Positions 19,927 through 30,704 of a DNA stretch of 64,000 bases are shown in pieces. The notes under the pieces are model-generated. The model was given only the letters and a program-made list of their open reading frames with translations, had not been told where the DNA came from and did not search any database. Made by a program: the position numbers and the translations under genes. Source of the DNA: Lantana camara. Its lineage: Eukaryota > Streptophyta > Magnoliopsida > Lamiales > Verbenaceae. Positions within the stretch are counted from its first letter, which is position 1; each line of letters starts with the position of its first letter. The stretch covers positions 45,351,001-45,415,000 of the forward strand of contig CM074856.1 of assembly GCA_037501455.1 (NCBI GenBank), given 5' to 3'.

Positions 19927-22728
19927 TCAGGCGGCTGGAGCAACGTCTTCATCAACGATCACCAGTATATTCTGGGCCACGGGGCCATGAACTGGGCCCT
20001 CAGGCTCCTGTGGTTGGGCTTGGGGATCGTCGGGCTCATTGGCAGCAGGAACGGGGGCGTTAGCACCCTCGGCAGCTGGGACAGGGGCATCCTCCACGAT
20101 AGGCACTTGGGGCTCATCTTCAGGGTCATCATTTTGAGCGGATTGAGCCGCACCCCCTTCCCGATGAGCGTCCGTGTACTCATCTTGGATCAGCTTAACC
20201 AAGAAGTCGTACTCCATCTCAGCAATGGTGTCCGCGGGGTCGTTTGGGTCTTCATCCACTTCCTCACAACGCTCGTTGAACATGAGCCCCGTGCCCTCTG
20301 CTCCCTTCATAGCCGAGTCAGTTAGCCCCTTGGGGATGCCCTGCTCAACGGCCAAGTTGAAGGCATTCTGGGCCTCATCCAGGCAGTGCAACGAGGCTGC
20401 GAAGTTAAAGGCCTTTGAGTGGCAGAATTTGATAAGGGCCTCCTTGTTCGCACGTTCCAGACTCTGAGGCCACTCGTTCATGGTGTCGTTGAATTTCCTC
20501 TCAGCCTCCAGAGCCCTCGTCTTCCAGCTCTCCAGCTCAGTCTCCGCCTCCTTGCGACGCTCGTCAGCCTGGGCCAATTTGCCGCTCAAGCTGCTTCGAG
20601 CGCTCTCCACCACCTGAAAATCCTCCTTCAGTTTTCCCAGCTCCTCCTCCGTTTTATTGTACAAACCCTTGAGGGATTCATACTTTGTAATTTCTGCGTC
20701 CAGCTCCGATTGAATCTGAGCCGGGTCGTTTGAGCGGGCCATCTTCTTGTACTTGGCCTTGCGCTCGGCATAAATGGAGGCTCGCATTTGCACATTTCGG
20801 AGCCGGGGGAGAACTTGCTGCGTAAGATGGAGGAAAGGGAAGTGTGAGCCAAAAAATGCTAACTTACAGAAATTAGCAAAGAAAGCAAGGAGTGAAGACT
20901 TACGGAGATTAAGGCGTGGGCCGCGTCGTAGGTCACTTTCTCCACAGACTCACTGAAGAGATGCCGGTGGTCCGCCGAGAATTGGGCCTTGTCGTAGAGA
21001 TTCTCGCTGACGACTTGAGCGAGCGTGCCAGGCCTTAGCAGAACTGGCCCACCATCGGGGGCACCTGTGTAGTCCTTGTCCCCTCGTCGGGAGAACTCCC
21101 ATAAATGTTCCTCCTCTGAAGAGGAAGTTTCCCCCTCGCCCTTGGGGCCCTCGACTACTTGTTTTCCTTTGCCCTTGATTGCAACAGTGTCGGGCATCCT
21201 CTTCCTCTTACGGGAAGGTCTACTTGCGCTTGGATTGGCCTCGTTCATGGCCAAATTGGGGGGTGGCCTCACCTGATCAGCTGCACGAGGGTCAGCCACC
21301 CTCGAATCAGATGAAGAAGAGGGCCGCACCACTATTCTATTTTCTGGGAGGGCCTCCCTGTTTCCCCCCCGGTTTCGTGGGGGTGGGACTTCTGAAGCTG
21401 CGCTCGAACTGGCGCCCCATTGCCCGCCACGAGCATCCCCCCTGTTGCCTCGGTTTCGGGGGCGCTGTTGGTCCCCTTGCTGGGTTTGATTCCTGTTGGC
21501 ATGAGCAAAGCGAGCGGCTTGTCTGATTCCTCCTGCCATTTCTATTATTGCAACTCCTGCAGAAATGGAAAGTACAAGGGTTATAAATCCTTAAACAGAA
21601 TTATTAAGTGTGCAAATTACAAGTACAAAAAGGTAGTCAGCATTCCTATCTAAAGGTTAGAGCCCTAAGAATCTAACCATCTCTATCTATATCACGAGCC
21701 GGAGGGTTGTCAAGGAAATAGGGATCGTTAGAGAGGCCACACAAGAACATGAGCTCCTCGTCATCTATCCAATCTTTCGCTTGAATGAGGTGGCCCTCGT
21801 CCCTCAGGGCTGCTGCCAGATTCTTGGCCCACTCTTTGGGGAGTGCAGGTTGCAAGCGACTCTTTGCAAACGAGCCCCATTGCGTGGACACCCCAAAGCC
21901 CTCTTCTGTTGGGGCCTTGACGAAGATAAATTTCTCCTTCCAATTGGGGCCATAGGTGCTCGAGGGCGAGTTGATCAGTTTCATATGGGCCTTCGCCTGG
22001 ACGTAGTAAAAACCAGCCTCGGGAGATGAACGAGATGAGCTGACTACTTGAAAGAAGGCGTTGAAGTTCCGCAAGAAGGGCTCGTAACCCATGCTCCTCA
22101 TCAGAATCACAAAGCAGGTTAAGAGAGCCAAGCCGTTGGGTACGATTTGTGATGGACGGAGGCCCAGATCATTTAACAAGTGAGCCATCGAGATCGAGAC
22201 AGGGAACCTCAAGCCTCCTGAACTCACTGTGGCCACGTATACAGCCATTTCGCCTGGAGGCGGATTGTTGGCCCGCTCATGGCTTTCTGGAATTCTCCAT
22301 GTATAGCGCTCGTCCCAGTAGATAGGAGCCAACATCGTTTTCACTTCTCCCAAAGTAACTGTGCTGGGAGTCTCCTCAGGAGTGCGCTCGGTGGCCTGGT
22401 AGCCTGATCCTTCACCCTCGTTAGGCCCTTTGGATTTCTTGGATTTCTTGCTCTTTCCTTTATTACGGGCTCTTTCTGAAGGCCCTGTTATGACTTCAGC
22501 CACTGGAAGCGGGGTCGCGACGGCCACCGTCACAGTATGGCGGTGAGGGTGAGTGGCACTCTGAGTTATGGGGAGAGTAACCCCTTGCCTTTCTGCCTCC
22601 ATTACTAGATTCATCTCCTCAAAGAGAGGATCCACTCCACCTGGGTTCCTATCCTCCATGGCCATCACTGCCGCCCCCAACTCCTCGTCTCTGGGGGAAT
22701 CGGGGGAAGAGGAGCTCTCAGTGGCCAT
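19927..22728 (-). CDS. Antisense spliced gene of inner element: PF04195-like domain plus coiled coil (864 aa)
   Basis: It is read on the strand opposite to pol. Three coding exons are predicted: 22728-21678, 21556-20904 and 20817-19927. Intron 1 (21677-21557) has GTTAG and a pyrimidine tract ending in tttctgcag. Intron 2 (20903-20818) has GTAAGT and acgcag. Joined coding length is 2595 nt, an exact multiple of 3 with no internal stop. Residues ~165-255 have GGLRFPVSI, LGLRPSQIVPNG and a GYEPF/FF pattern like the 'putative gypsy type transposon' family (PF04195). Lys/Arg-rich stretches look like nuclear signals, and exon 3 is a long coiled coil with an acidic, Pro-rich tail. A minus-strand TATA box lies at 23067-23074. 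Such antisense genes are known in the Tat group; their role is unknown. Confidence 0.8.
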
Positions 22729-22827
22729 TTCATGGATTTCACGGGCGAATTCCTCAATATGTTGGTCAGCTATGGCAGAAACTGAGATTTGGGAGAGATT
22801 TAATCTGGGTTAGAGAATAGGAGTTTT

Positions 22828-22934
22828 CTGGAAAGAAATTAGGGTTCCCTAAAGGAGTAAAACCTAAGGGATTACAAAGTCCTAAAGTCCGAATCTAAAG
22901 TTAGCAGAGTTAGAAAGTTACACTGGAAGTTTAC
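22828..22934 (-). other. Possible 5' UTR intron of the antisense gene
   Basis: On the minus strand, AAG|GTAAAC (donor GT at 22934-22933) and TTTCTTTCCAG (AG at 22829-22828) could bound a 107-nt intron between the TATA box and the ATG. No coding frame constrains it, so it is less certain than the two coding introns. Confidence 0.4.
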
Positions 22935-23066
22935 CTTGAAGATTTCTGAGAAAATCTGGGAGAGAGGTAGAAGTTGCTCTAAAAACTGGTGTGCGAGAGA
23001 ATTCTTTTTGCAAAGGATGCTTGGAAGATAAGAATGCGTAAAGAGTAGCAAGATTTCAGAATCCCA

Positions 23067-23074
23067 TACTTATA
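23067..23074 (-). promoter_or_regulatory. TATA box of the antisense gene (inner element)
   Basis: TATAAGTA on the minus strand, about 340 bp before the ATG at 22728 and outside the LTR, so the antisense gene appears to have its own promoter. Confidence 0.5.
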
Positions 23075-23400
23075 GGGATGGGAGTTGGTACCTTTTTCGG
23101 CAATGAATTCAAAATGGTAATCATTTCCCGCCTAGGAAACTGCCCACTTTATGGAACCGTCACATGCTTCCCGATGCTCACGCGCCCCACGCGCGCCCGC
23201 ATTTAATGCTCTGACGTTTCGGATACTCAAGAATAGTACAACGCTCAGTGCAGAGGCATTACGAGCGGTCAGTTGAAAAGACCGCATTAATGGCACAATC
23301 AGAGGAAAAATTGCTCAACACGCCAAGTCCTATACGAGCGTTACATGCGAAAGATAGAACGTGTCGAAATTCTACAGTCCTTATCACTAAGGACTACAGA

Positions 23401-23414
23401 ATTGGGGGGCAAAA
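23401..23414 (+). other. Polypurine tract of inner element
   Basis: attggggggcaaaa directly precedes the 3' LTR and is the expected primer site for plus-strand synthesis. Confidence 0.8.
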
Positions 23415-24210
23415 TGATGGGGTCAAAATACGATCGTCCCACGTTAGGACACGTGGCATCACCGAGATGATGACATCTGTCTCCCCAAGGTTGCACCCAT
23501 CAGTGCACGAGCGCAATCCTTCTTCATGAGTTAAGCCCAACGAGCGCTGTCACTCTCACGAGCGCATTCATACTGTATGATTGGCACGTCCACGTGCCAA
23601 GGGAGCCCTCTTCGAGCGTCACACTCCCTCAGAGTGGCCTCCCCTTTGGCTCGTCACTTGAACTGGAGCCTTCATTCCCCCCAGCGGATATCTTGGCTTC
23701 CAATACTCCAGGTTGTCACGAGCGCGCTCTTAAGCCCTCGTTACCAACCACCCAAATGGCTCTCTGACACAACGTACATGCCCGCGCACCTGCCACTGTT
23801 GCCAGCACCAACTTTTGGCCGCTTTTGCAGAAGATTCCTCCTAGGTTTCTCTCTCATGGCGCCACGTGTTAGGGCAACATTCGGCCAGGACCACTTGAGG
23901 CAAATGACCAAAGGGCCCTTGACCCTCAACTATAAATAGCTAAAGTCATCTTCTACACTGGTAAGCATTCTTCATCACTAAAACTGTGACTGAACCTACG
24001 TTTCTCCTTCATACCTGGAACTGACTTGAGCGTCGGAGAGCCAAACTGGGTATCACCCCCAGTTCCCCCAGCTTGGCCTTCTGACTTTTATTGTGCTTGT
24101 CCCAACAGGTAGAACCCCCTTTCTCATTTCCGGCGAATCTCCGGCGGTTTCCTCCACAACTACAAATCGTAAAGTGATTGGATTCAGATCCTCCTATTCG
24201 GAACCCATCA
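23415..24210 (+). repeat. Inner element 3' LTR (796 bp)
   Basis: Same length and ends as the 5' LTR at 11834, with three visible differences. Followed by CTTGC, the target duplication. Confidence 0.95.
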
Positions 24211-24215
24211 CTTGC

Positions 24216-25043
24216 AGTCAAAGAAAGCCATGACAAATCATATGGCGACACGTGGCGGATTGCGTCACACTAACCAATCAAATTCAAGTCTTATATGATA
24301 TTATCTCTTTAAAATAAAAAAACAAAGAGATAAATATTCATGTGGTTTTACTTGATATTATCTCTTTAGAAAATAATAAATATTAAAGAGATAAATATTT
24401 ATATAATTTATTTAATATTATCTCTTCAAAAAAATAAGGAGATAATTATTAAATAGATTGTGACTTGGGCCACAAGTCTTAAATCCTATGCCTATATAAA
24501 TAGGTCATGGGTTGTTCATTGAACACACAACACGAATTCAAGAAAGGCTAAGGTGTGGGGTCACTTAGGAGGGGCGCCTAACGTGGGCGATTCCACATTT
24601 GGAACAAGAAAGGCTAAAAACCTCTCTACGAATTCAAGAAAGGCTAAAAACCTTTCTTCCCGAAGTTATCAAATTTAGGCATTTGATTCGTTATCATGGC
24701 GTTATACCGGCGAATCGGCGTTATTATTCAAGCTAAATTCACGGAATTACCAACGAGTTCATTGGCGTTCTTGGCGGAATTCTCCAAAAATCCGGCGTTT
24801 GATTCGCAAACAAGTCGAAAGACCTGCGAATTAACGTTATTCAAGCTAAATTTGAAGTTGAAGAAGATCAAAACACCAAATTCATCAAGAACCGTTTGAA
24901 GATTCAGCAACTCTAAATTTGAAGGAAGAATCAGAGGATCAAGTGAAGATTGAAGACCCACTTTTAATTGAATTTTCAAATAATTTGTATTATTTATTAG
25001 ATATTGACTAAAAATCAATAAACACACATTTTTAGTGCAAACA
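24216..25043 (+). repeat. Outer element 5' LTR, second part
   Basis: It continues the sequence broken at 11833 and matches 40001-40799. It contains three successive hairpin-forming blocks of the type 'attatctcttta...aaagagataa' (24295-24450), a TATA box near 24493 (tatataaatag) and 29-30-bp direct repeats containing 'acgaattcaagaaaggcta' (24532-24660). About 60 bp around 24563-24615 is absent from the 3' LTR. It ends in CA at 25043. Confidence 0.9.
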
Positions 25044-25046
25044 GAT

Positions 25047-25064
25047 TGGCACGCCCAGTGGGAC
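25047..25064 (+). other. Primer binding site of outer element
   Basis: tggcacgcccagtgggac begins with TGG 3 bp after the LTR end, as expected for a tRNA primer site. The sequence type is common in Tat-like elements. Confidence 0.7.
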
Positions 25065-25122
25065 TGATCCTACCTCTCATCTCTTCCCTTCCGTATTGAA
25101 TTCCTACTTCCACGAATTCTTC

Positions 25123-26942
25123 ATGGCTCCCAAGAAGGATCAACTCGCGCCAAAGAATAAGGAAGTTAATCAAAGTTCGAAATATTCTACACATGGTCAT
25201 CTCAACGACTCAAATCATCTGATGGCTCGACCCCTCCGACCCCTAAGGAGACTAACCTGAAGGAAACTCCCTTTAGAGAGAATACTAAGGGAACGGAAAC
25301 GATGACAGATGGAGATCAAGTCGTGCAAATGGCTCAGGCGATAGCTCATCTACAACAGGCTTTGGAAGAAAAGGATTTCCAGATCGCCCAACTCATGAGC
25401 AAACTAGAAAACAACTATCCTGCCCAGTCTAGCCGTTATCCTCGGACTCCTTCAGTTCAAATCACCGATGGAAAGTAAGTGAATTTTCCTCCTCAAAAAC
25501 ACGACTCTGCAAGGACAAATCACTCTGTCGCCGCTTTATCTGTTCAAGAACTGCAGGACATGATAACCAACACGATTCGAGCTCAGTATGGTGCTTCGTA
25601 TCAGAATTCTCCGTTATATGCAAAACCATACACTAAGCGCATCGACTCCCTAAGAATGTCAATGGGTTATCAACCATCGAATTTTCAGCAGTTCGAGGGT
25701 AAAGGCAACCCGAAGCAACATGTCGCCCACGTTATAGAAACTTGCAACGCCGCGGGGACATATGGAGATCATTTGGTCAAGCAGTTCGTACGATCGCTTA
25801 AGGGAAACGAACTTGATTGGTACGTCAACTTAGAGCCCGTATCGATCGACAGTTGGGATCAGATGGAGAGAGAATTTCTCAATCGGTTTTACAGTACTCG
25901 CCGCACAGTAAGCATGATCGAGTTGACAAACACAAAACAACGGAAAAATGAACCGGTCGTGGATTACATCAACCGTTGGCGAGCACTGAGTTTGAACTGT
26001 AAAGATAGACTCTCCGAAATATCTGCAGTGGAAATGTGTACTCAAGGAATGCATTGGGGGCTCCTCTACATTCTTCAGTGCATCAAACCTCGTACTTTTG
26101 AAGAGTTAGCTACCCGCGCCCACGATATGGAACTAAGCATCGCGAATCATAGCACCAATTACCCTGCCGATGATCAAAAGAGGGATAGAAAAGACATAAG
26201 GAAAAGCGAAAGGTTCGTTAAACCTCCTACAAAAGATTCTATGACTGTCAAAGCAGTTCCTGTCAAAATCCCGCCGAAGGATAAAAAAAGTGTAGAAAAG
26301 CCAAGAAGTCAACCCGCGCAAAACGAAAGGCGTCGTCTCACTCTAAAGGAGATGCAAGAAAAAGAGTATCTATTCCCAGACTCAGATGTTGCACACATCT
26401 TCGACGAATTACTTGCAAGAAAGATGATAGAGCTGCCAGAGCCAAAACGCCCCGAAGAATGTGGAAAAGTGAATGATCCGAAGTACTGCAAGTGTCACCG
26501 AGTTATTAGCCACCCGTTGGAAAAGTGTTTTGTTTTGAAAGACAAAATCATGGCTTTGGCTAAAGAAGGGAAAATTATTCTTGTATGTGAGGATATAGCT
26601 GATACGAACACTACTAGTGTTGCAACTTCAATAGATGTTAATTTACTTGAAAGCCGGAAGAATGTAACATCGGGGGCACCCATAGCAATCCACTTTGGGA
26701 GCTTTGAACCGGGGTCACTTTCAAGTTTGTTAACTACTGAGAATGCTAAGTGTGAGACATATTCAATGAATGAGAATGAAGATGAGGGTGAATGGATTGT
26801 AATGGCACGCCGCCGAAGGCAAAGACGACGTATTGAGAAGTTCCACCCTATTGGGTCAAAAGGACTAAAGCCGCTCAAGCGTAAACAAGGCAAGTCAAAA
26901 CAATTACTAGCGCTACAATTAACTTCACAGAGAAGTCAGTAA
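25123..26942 (+). pseudogene. gag: Outer element gag (broken)
   Basis: An ATG at 25123 starts a plausible Gag N-terminus, but the frame closes near 25260. Similar-looking coding text continues in another frame, has a TAA at 25476-25478, and is then open to 26942. The long open part (25479-26942) contains a retrotransposon gag domain (for example GNPKQHVAHVIETC and WDQMEREFLNRF) and, near 26487-26530, a Cys/His knuckle of the form YCKCHRVISHPLEKC. With a frameshift and at least one stop, this copy cannot make full-length Gag. Confidence 0.85.
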
Positions 26943-26992
26943 CTTTAGGCGACTATTTTCCGAAGAAGTACTTTGGATCAAAAGCGGAAAAT

Positions 26993-28594
26993 ATGAATCC
27001 TATTTCAAGTGAAGAAGAAACTCCCCATATTGTTTCTTGTCATGTTACTAGCGCTGCAATTAACTTCACAGACCAAGATTTATTATTGGGACCAAAACCA
27101 CACAATCGACCACTTTTCATCTCAGGATTCATGAATAAACAAAAGGTAAACCGCATATTATTGGGACCAAAACCACACAATCGACCACTTTTCATCTCAG
27201 GATTCATGAATAAACAAAAGGTAAACCGCATATTGATCGTTGGAGGTTCGGCAGTTAACATCATGCCAAAGTTTACCATGAAGAAGCCAGGAATCTCCAT
27301 TGATGAGTTATCTCAAAGTCGCCTAACCATCCAAGGATTCAACCAAGGAGGCCAACGTGTGTTAGGGATGCTCCGAACAGACCTTCAAATCGGGGAACTA
27401 AAGGCTAGCACTCGGCTTCACGTGATTAACGCTAGAACCTCCTACAACCTGTTGTTAGGAAGACCATGGCTTCATGAAAACGGCGTCATTCCATCTACCC
27501 TCCACCAATGCTTCAAATATTTAGAGAACGGAGAAGTCATGAAAGTAGATATAGACGTGAAGCCTTTTACCGAGGCCGAATCTCACTTTGCCGATGCTAA
27601 GCTCTACTTGAATCCTGAATCCATAAAAGAAGCTATACCCGTTGAAGTTCCTGTAGAATTTTCAAGTGAAAAGCATAAAGTCTGCAATGGGAAAAACGAA
27701 CTCACGTGCGAAGCTCGTGATGAAGGACAAAAGGTGAAGTCCCTTAACGATCTCGAATCCCTAAAATCAGACTTGATAATGCCCATCGTCAACTTGAAGT
27801 TAGCAAATTCACCATCTTCAGAAATATGACCTGAAAAGCTAGAAGGAGTATTCGATCCAAAAGCTTACACACTCTGAGAGAGCTCAGGATATGACTTTTC
27901 TAGCCCGTCAGCCTTGGGCAGCTTAAAAATAGAATTAACTGGTGAAAAGATTCATGGGCTCACGAAAGCACAACTTAAGCTGAAAGGAAAGGGACTTCGT
28001 GTTAATCAGCCTAAGACAGGCGTGGGATATGTTCATACGGAACCAGTAAGAATACGTGTGTCTCGAAAAGATAAACGTGTAAATGTGCAACACGTCTCCG
28101 TCGTAAAAAATGAGGGCAGTCAGAAGAATAAACGCGTATCGGTGTTTGATAGGCTTGGTACTCCCATGAAATATCGTTCCGTGTTCAAGAGACTCGGGCC
28201 TGAGTACCACGAAGCTTCAGAAAACAAGTATGCATCAAAGCGTCGCTCGGTGTTCGATCATCTCGGTGAAAGCGCATGTGCTGGTGGAAATGCAACCCAT
28301 GAAGAGTCCACAAAAACGCCAAGTACGACTGGAGAAAATCGAACTCTCCATCTCTCGATTGGGGGTACATCTTCTACTTTGCTCATCACAATGGAAAGGC
28401 CTGTCACCATAAGAACGTGTAATCACGTCTCAATTCATGAAGATAGCGATTCCAAAATCACGGAGGATGAAGTCCAAAAGGCGCCTTCACAACTTGAAGA
28501 TGGAGTGCAACCAACCGTAGACGAGTTACAAGAAGTCAATCTTGGTACGGTAGACGAACCTCGGCCAACGTTCGTGAGCACTTCTCGACCCTGA
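26993..28594 (+). pseudogene. Outer element protease and linker (broken)
   Basis: The frame at 26993-27829 holds a retropepsin-like region in which the usual catalytic Asp is replaced: the motif reads ILIVGGSAVN, with Val where Tat proteases have Asp. A perfect 75-bp in-frame tandem duplication lies just before it (27083-27232). The downstream frame 27914-28594 is a basic linker with repeated SVFxRLG motifs that commonly sits between protease and RT in this group. Stops at about 27827 and a frameshift near 28585 separate the pieces. Confidence 0.8.
27083..27232 (+). repeat. Perfect 75-bp tandem duplication in outer protease region
   Basis: 27083-27157 and 27158-27232 appear identical and duplicate 25 residues (LLGPKPHNRP...) in frame. 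Confidence 0.95.
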
Positions 28595-28616
28595 AGAAAT
28601 AACTCAGTATGTAAGC

Positions 28617-30704
28617 TTGTTAAAAGACTATAAAGACGTCTTCACGTGGATATATAAAGAAATGCCCGGGTTAGAACAAAAAATTGCGACTCATCACCTT
28701 GGCATAAAGCATGGAACTCGGCCAGTGAAGCAGTCACAACAAGTATATCGCCCAGAGTTGGTCCTTCTAATCGAAGCCGAAGTCAACAAACTCATCGATG
28801 CTGGGTTCATTAGAGAAGTAAAATACCCCACTTGGATTTCCAGCATTGTCCCAGTCAAGAAGAAGAATGGTCAGATTCGCATATGCGTGGATTTTCGAGA
28901 CTTAAACAAAGCTTGCCAAAAGGATGACTTCCCGCTGCCGATCATCGAACTTATGGTTGATGCAACTACGGGGCACGAAGCTTTGTCTTTCATGGATGGA
29001 TCTTCCTGGTACAACCAAATCAGAATGTCTTCACAAGATGAGGAATGTACGGCGTTTCGCACTCCCAAAGGTATATACTGCTATAAAGTTATGCCATTTG
29101 GACTAAAGAATGCAGGTGCTACTTATCAACGAGCTCTGCAGAATATCTTCGATGACATGTTGCACAAGAACGTGGAATGCTATGTGGACGACCTTGTAGT
29201 TAAAACCAAGAAAAGAGATGGTTATCTGAAGGATCTACGAGTTGCGTTTGACAGGCTCCATAAGTATAATCTAAAGATGAATCCCCTTAAATGTGCCTTC
29301 GGTGTCACTTCGGGAAAATTCCTTAGCTTCATAGTTCGCCACCGTGGAATCGAAGTTGATCTTACCAAGATAGTTGCTATCCAAAAGATGCCCGTGCCAA
29401 GAAATCTTAAGCATTTGAGAAGTTTACAAGGCAATCTAGCATTTATTTGAAGGTTCATATCAAATTTGGCAGGAAGATGTCAACCGTTTAGTCATCTCAT
29501 GAAAAAAGGCGTTGATTTTGAATGGGATAAAGGATGTCAAAACGCGTCTGAAAGTATCAAAAAACATCTTATGAACCCGCCGGTGTTAGGAGCTCTAATA
29601 CCAGGTAAGCCTCTTATCCTATATATTGCTGCGCAAGAACGGTCAATCGGGGCCCTATTGGCACAAGAGAATGAACAAGGGAAGGAGAGAGCTTTATATT
29701 ACCTCAGCAAGACATTGACTGAAAATGAGTTAAATTATTCTCCTGTTGAAAAGATATGTTTAACTTTGTTCTACGCGATCAAGAAACTAAGGCATTATTT
29801 TGAAACATAATCCGTAAAGCTTATATCTCGAGCGGATCCGGTCAAATATGTAATGTCAAAACCGGTGTTGTCCGGACGGTTAGCTAAGTGGTCAATCATA
29901 TTTACTCAATACGAGATAATGTATGTACCTCAGAAAGCTGTGAAAGGCCAAGCACTCACCAATTTCCTATCTGATCATCCGATTCCAGTAGAGTGGGAAC
30001 TTTTTGATGACTTTCCCGACGAAGAAGTCTTTTTTGTCGAGCCTTTACCGGCTTGGATGATGTTCTTCGATGGATCGGCTCGATCAAATGGAACAGGAGC
30101 AGTTTTTGTCTCTCCGGAAAGGCTTGTTTTAACATACTCCTTTGTGTTGGCTGAATTATGCTCAAATAATGTTGCTGAGTACCAAGCTCTGATTATTGGA
30201 CTTCAAATGGCACAAGAAATGAAGATTCTCAGTATAGAAGTATATGGTGACTCCAAACTGATAATCAACCAACTCCTAAATGAGTATGAAGTCAAGAAAG
30301 AAGATTTGATCCCCTACCATCAACAAGCGTCGGTTTTGATAACAGATTTTGAGAATATAATTTTGAGTCATATACCAAGGGAAAAAAATAGAATAGTTGA
30401 TGCTTTGGCTAATTTGGCGACTGTGATGGCCCTATCGAAAGGGGAAACAACAAGTGTGCCCGTGTGCAATCGTTGGGTTGTGCCATCATCAAGTGGATCT
30501 GATATTGAAAATATAAATGCCATATCAATCTCGGTTGACGAAGAGGACAATTGGAGGACTTCATTGATTGATTACTTTAAGCACGGAAAATTGCCATCGA
30601 ATCCTCGACATAAAACTGAAGTACGTAGACGAGTTCCTCATTTATTTTATACAAAGATACTTTGTATCGACGTTCTTTTGAGGGAACTTATCAGCGCTGC
30701 TTAA
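28617..30704 (+). pseudogene. pol: Outer element reverse transcriptase and two RNase H domains (broken)
   Basis: The RT frame (28617-29450) has RICVDFRDLNKAC, MPFGLKNAGATYQ and YVDD at 29181-29192. It ends in a TGA at 29448. The first RNase H (29466-29810) has YYLSKTL and ends at TAA. The second RNase H (29853-30704) has FFDGSARSNG and NNVAEYQAL and ends at TAA. All lie in pol order with short gaps, so they are fragments of one ancestral polyprotein gene broken by stops and small shifts. Motifs are otherwise well kept, suggesting fairly recent decay. Confidence 0.88.

Larger units (their letters stand above)
11834..24210 (+). mobile_element. Inner Tat-lineage Ty3/gypsy LTR retrotransposon, nearly intact (12.4 kb)
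   Basis: The two LTRs are both 796 bp and carry TGATGGGG...CCCATCA ends. They are flanked by CTTGC duplications (11829-11833 and 24211-24215), and the element is inserted in the 5' LTR of the outer element. It has a PBS, gag, a complete pol (protease, RT, two RNase H domains, integrase), 3' tandem repeats, an antisense spliced gene and a PPT. The LTRs show only 3 visible differences in 796 bp, so the insertion is recent. The only evident lesion in gag-pol is one in-frame TGA at 14526-14528. Confidence 0.95.
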
